In this document: positions 5,800 through 5,979 of the stretch, piece after piece
Position numbering within the stretch: position 1 is the stretch's first letter
Layout of the letters: every line of letters begins with the position of its first letter
Source: CAZAJT01 sp964485585
Lineage (GTDB): Bacteria; Patescibacteriota; Microgenomatia; UBA1406; GWC2-37-13
DNA: 5,979 nt
Direction of reading: 5' to 3'
Assembly: GCA_964485585.1 (NCBI GenBank)
Contig: CAZAJT010000053.1
Span: 1-5,979, forward strand
Translations under genes and position numbers: made by a program
The notes under the pieces: generated by a model
Databases searched by the model: none
Seen by the model: the letters and a program-made list of their open reading frames with translations, nothing else
What the model was told of the DNA's origin: nothing

Positions 5800-5979
5800 A
5801 TGTTAACGAAAGAAGATCTTTCAGCCATTCAGTCATTGATACGAGAAGAATTAATACCAGTAAAAAAGAATATCGTTTCTTTGGAACAAAAGTTTGAACG
5901 AAGAACAAGTGTTCTAGAACGAAATATCACCACGTTGGAAAACAGGATGATTCGAAAAATGAATATTATCATTAGTTAT
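5800..5979 (+). CDS. Hypothetical coiled-coil protein, 3' end missing
   Basis: Sixty codons are open from the ATG at 5800 to the window edge, with no stop reached. The protein begins MLTKEDLSAIQSLIREEL and continues as a charged, helix-favouring sequence. Hydrophobic residues follow 4/3 spacing (Leu39, Ile43, Leu46, Met50), typical of a coiled coil. No signal peptide or membrane segment is seen in the visible part. The opening (M-L-T/S-K-E-D-L ... REE) recalls small coiled-coil proteins of unknown function that I associate with Patescibacteria genomes; this is memory, not a search. The gene is 39 nt past pheT, has no SD, and may have its own promoter. It is unlikely to be part of the translation operon by function. 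No function can be assigned. Confidence 0.7.
   Translation, partial: MLTKEDLSAIQSLIREELIPVKKNIVSLEQKFERRTSVLERNITTLENRMIRKMNIIISY

Overview
The window carries the conserved bacterial translation cluster thrS-infC-rpmI-rplT-pheS-pheT, all on the + strand, plus the start of a small coiled-coil protein gene. It is AT-rich, tightly packed and has little intergenic DNA. The lineage is most likely a Patescibacteria/CPR bacterium, perhaps of the Microgenomates group. This is inferred from the slimmed PheT, the ThrRS motif variants (PMNCPHH and YRDE...GELIGL), scarce Shine-Dalgarno sites, and a final gene whose start resembles small coiled-coil proteins I associate with CPR genomes. No 16S rRNA is present to confirm it.

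Layout: the 3' part of thrS (to 1502) overlaps infC (1486-2019) by 17 nt, and infC appears to start at TTG. rpmI (2032-2229) follows after 12 nt. A 106-nt spacer then holds a striking AT-rich palindrome (2227-2320): five tandem TAGTATT-like heptads, a 24-nt loop and five inverted copies, the first heptad using the rpmI stop codon. rplT (2336-2680) comes next, then pheS (2703-3749) after 22 nt and pheT (3763-5760) after 13 nt. A 39-nt gap leads to a partial ORF at 5800 that runs off the window. No gene-free stretch exceeds 300 nt.

The genes work together in protein synthesis: two tRNA-charging enzymes (Thr; Phe as an alpha2beta2 complex), initiation factor IF3, and two large-subunit proteins (L35, L20). 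Gene order resembles the enterobacterial thrS-pheT cluster, but there is no room for a pheM-type attenuator before pheS, and the rpmI-rplT junction is occupied by the palindrome.

I see no new defence or mobile system. The points worth a second look are the heptad palindrome, a PheT lacking the N-terminal EMAP/OB tRNA-binding domain with a Glu-to-Phe change in its editing site, a four-cysteine knuckle in PheS, the TTG start of infC, and promoter-like elements placed so that pheS and the last gene could be transcribed as leaderless mRNAs.
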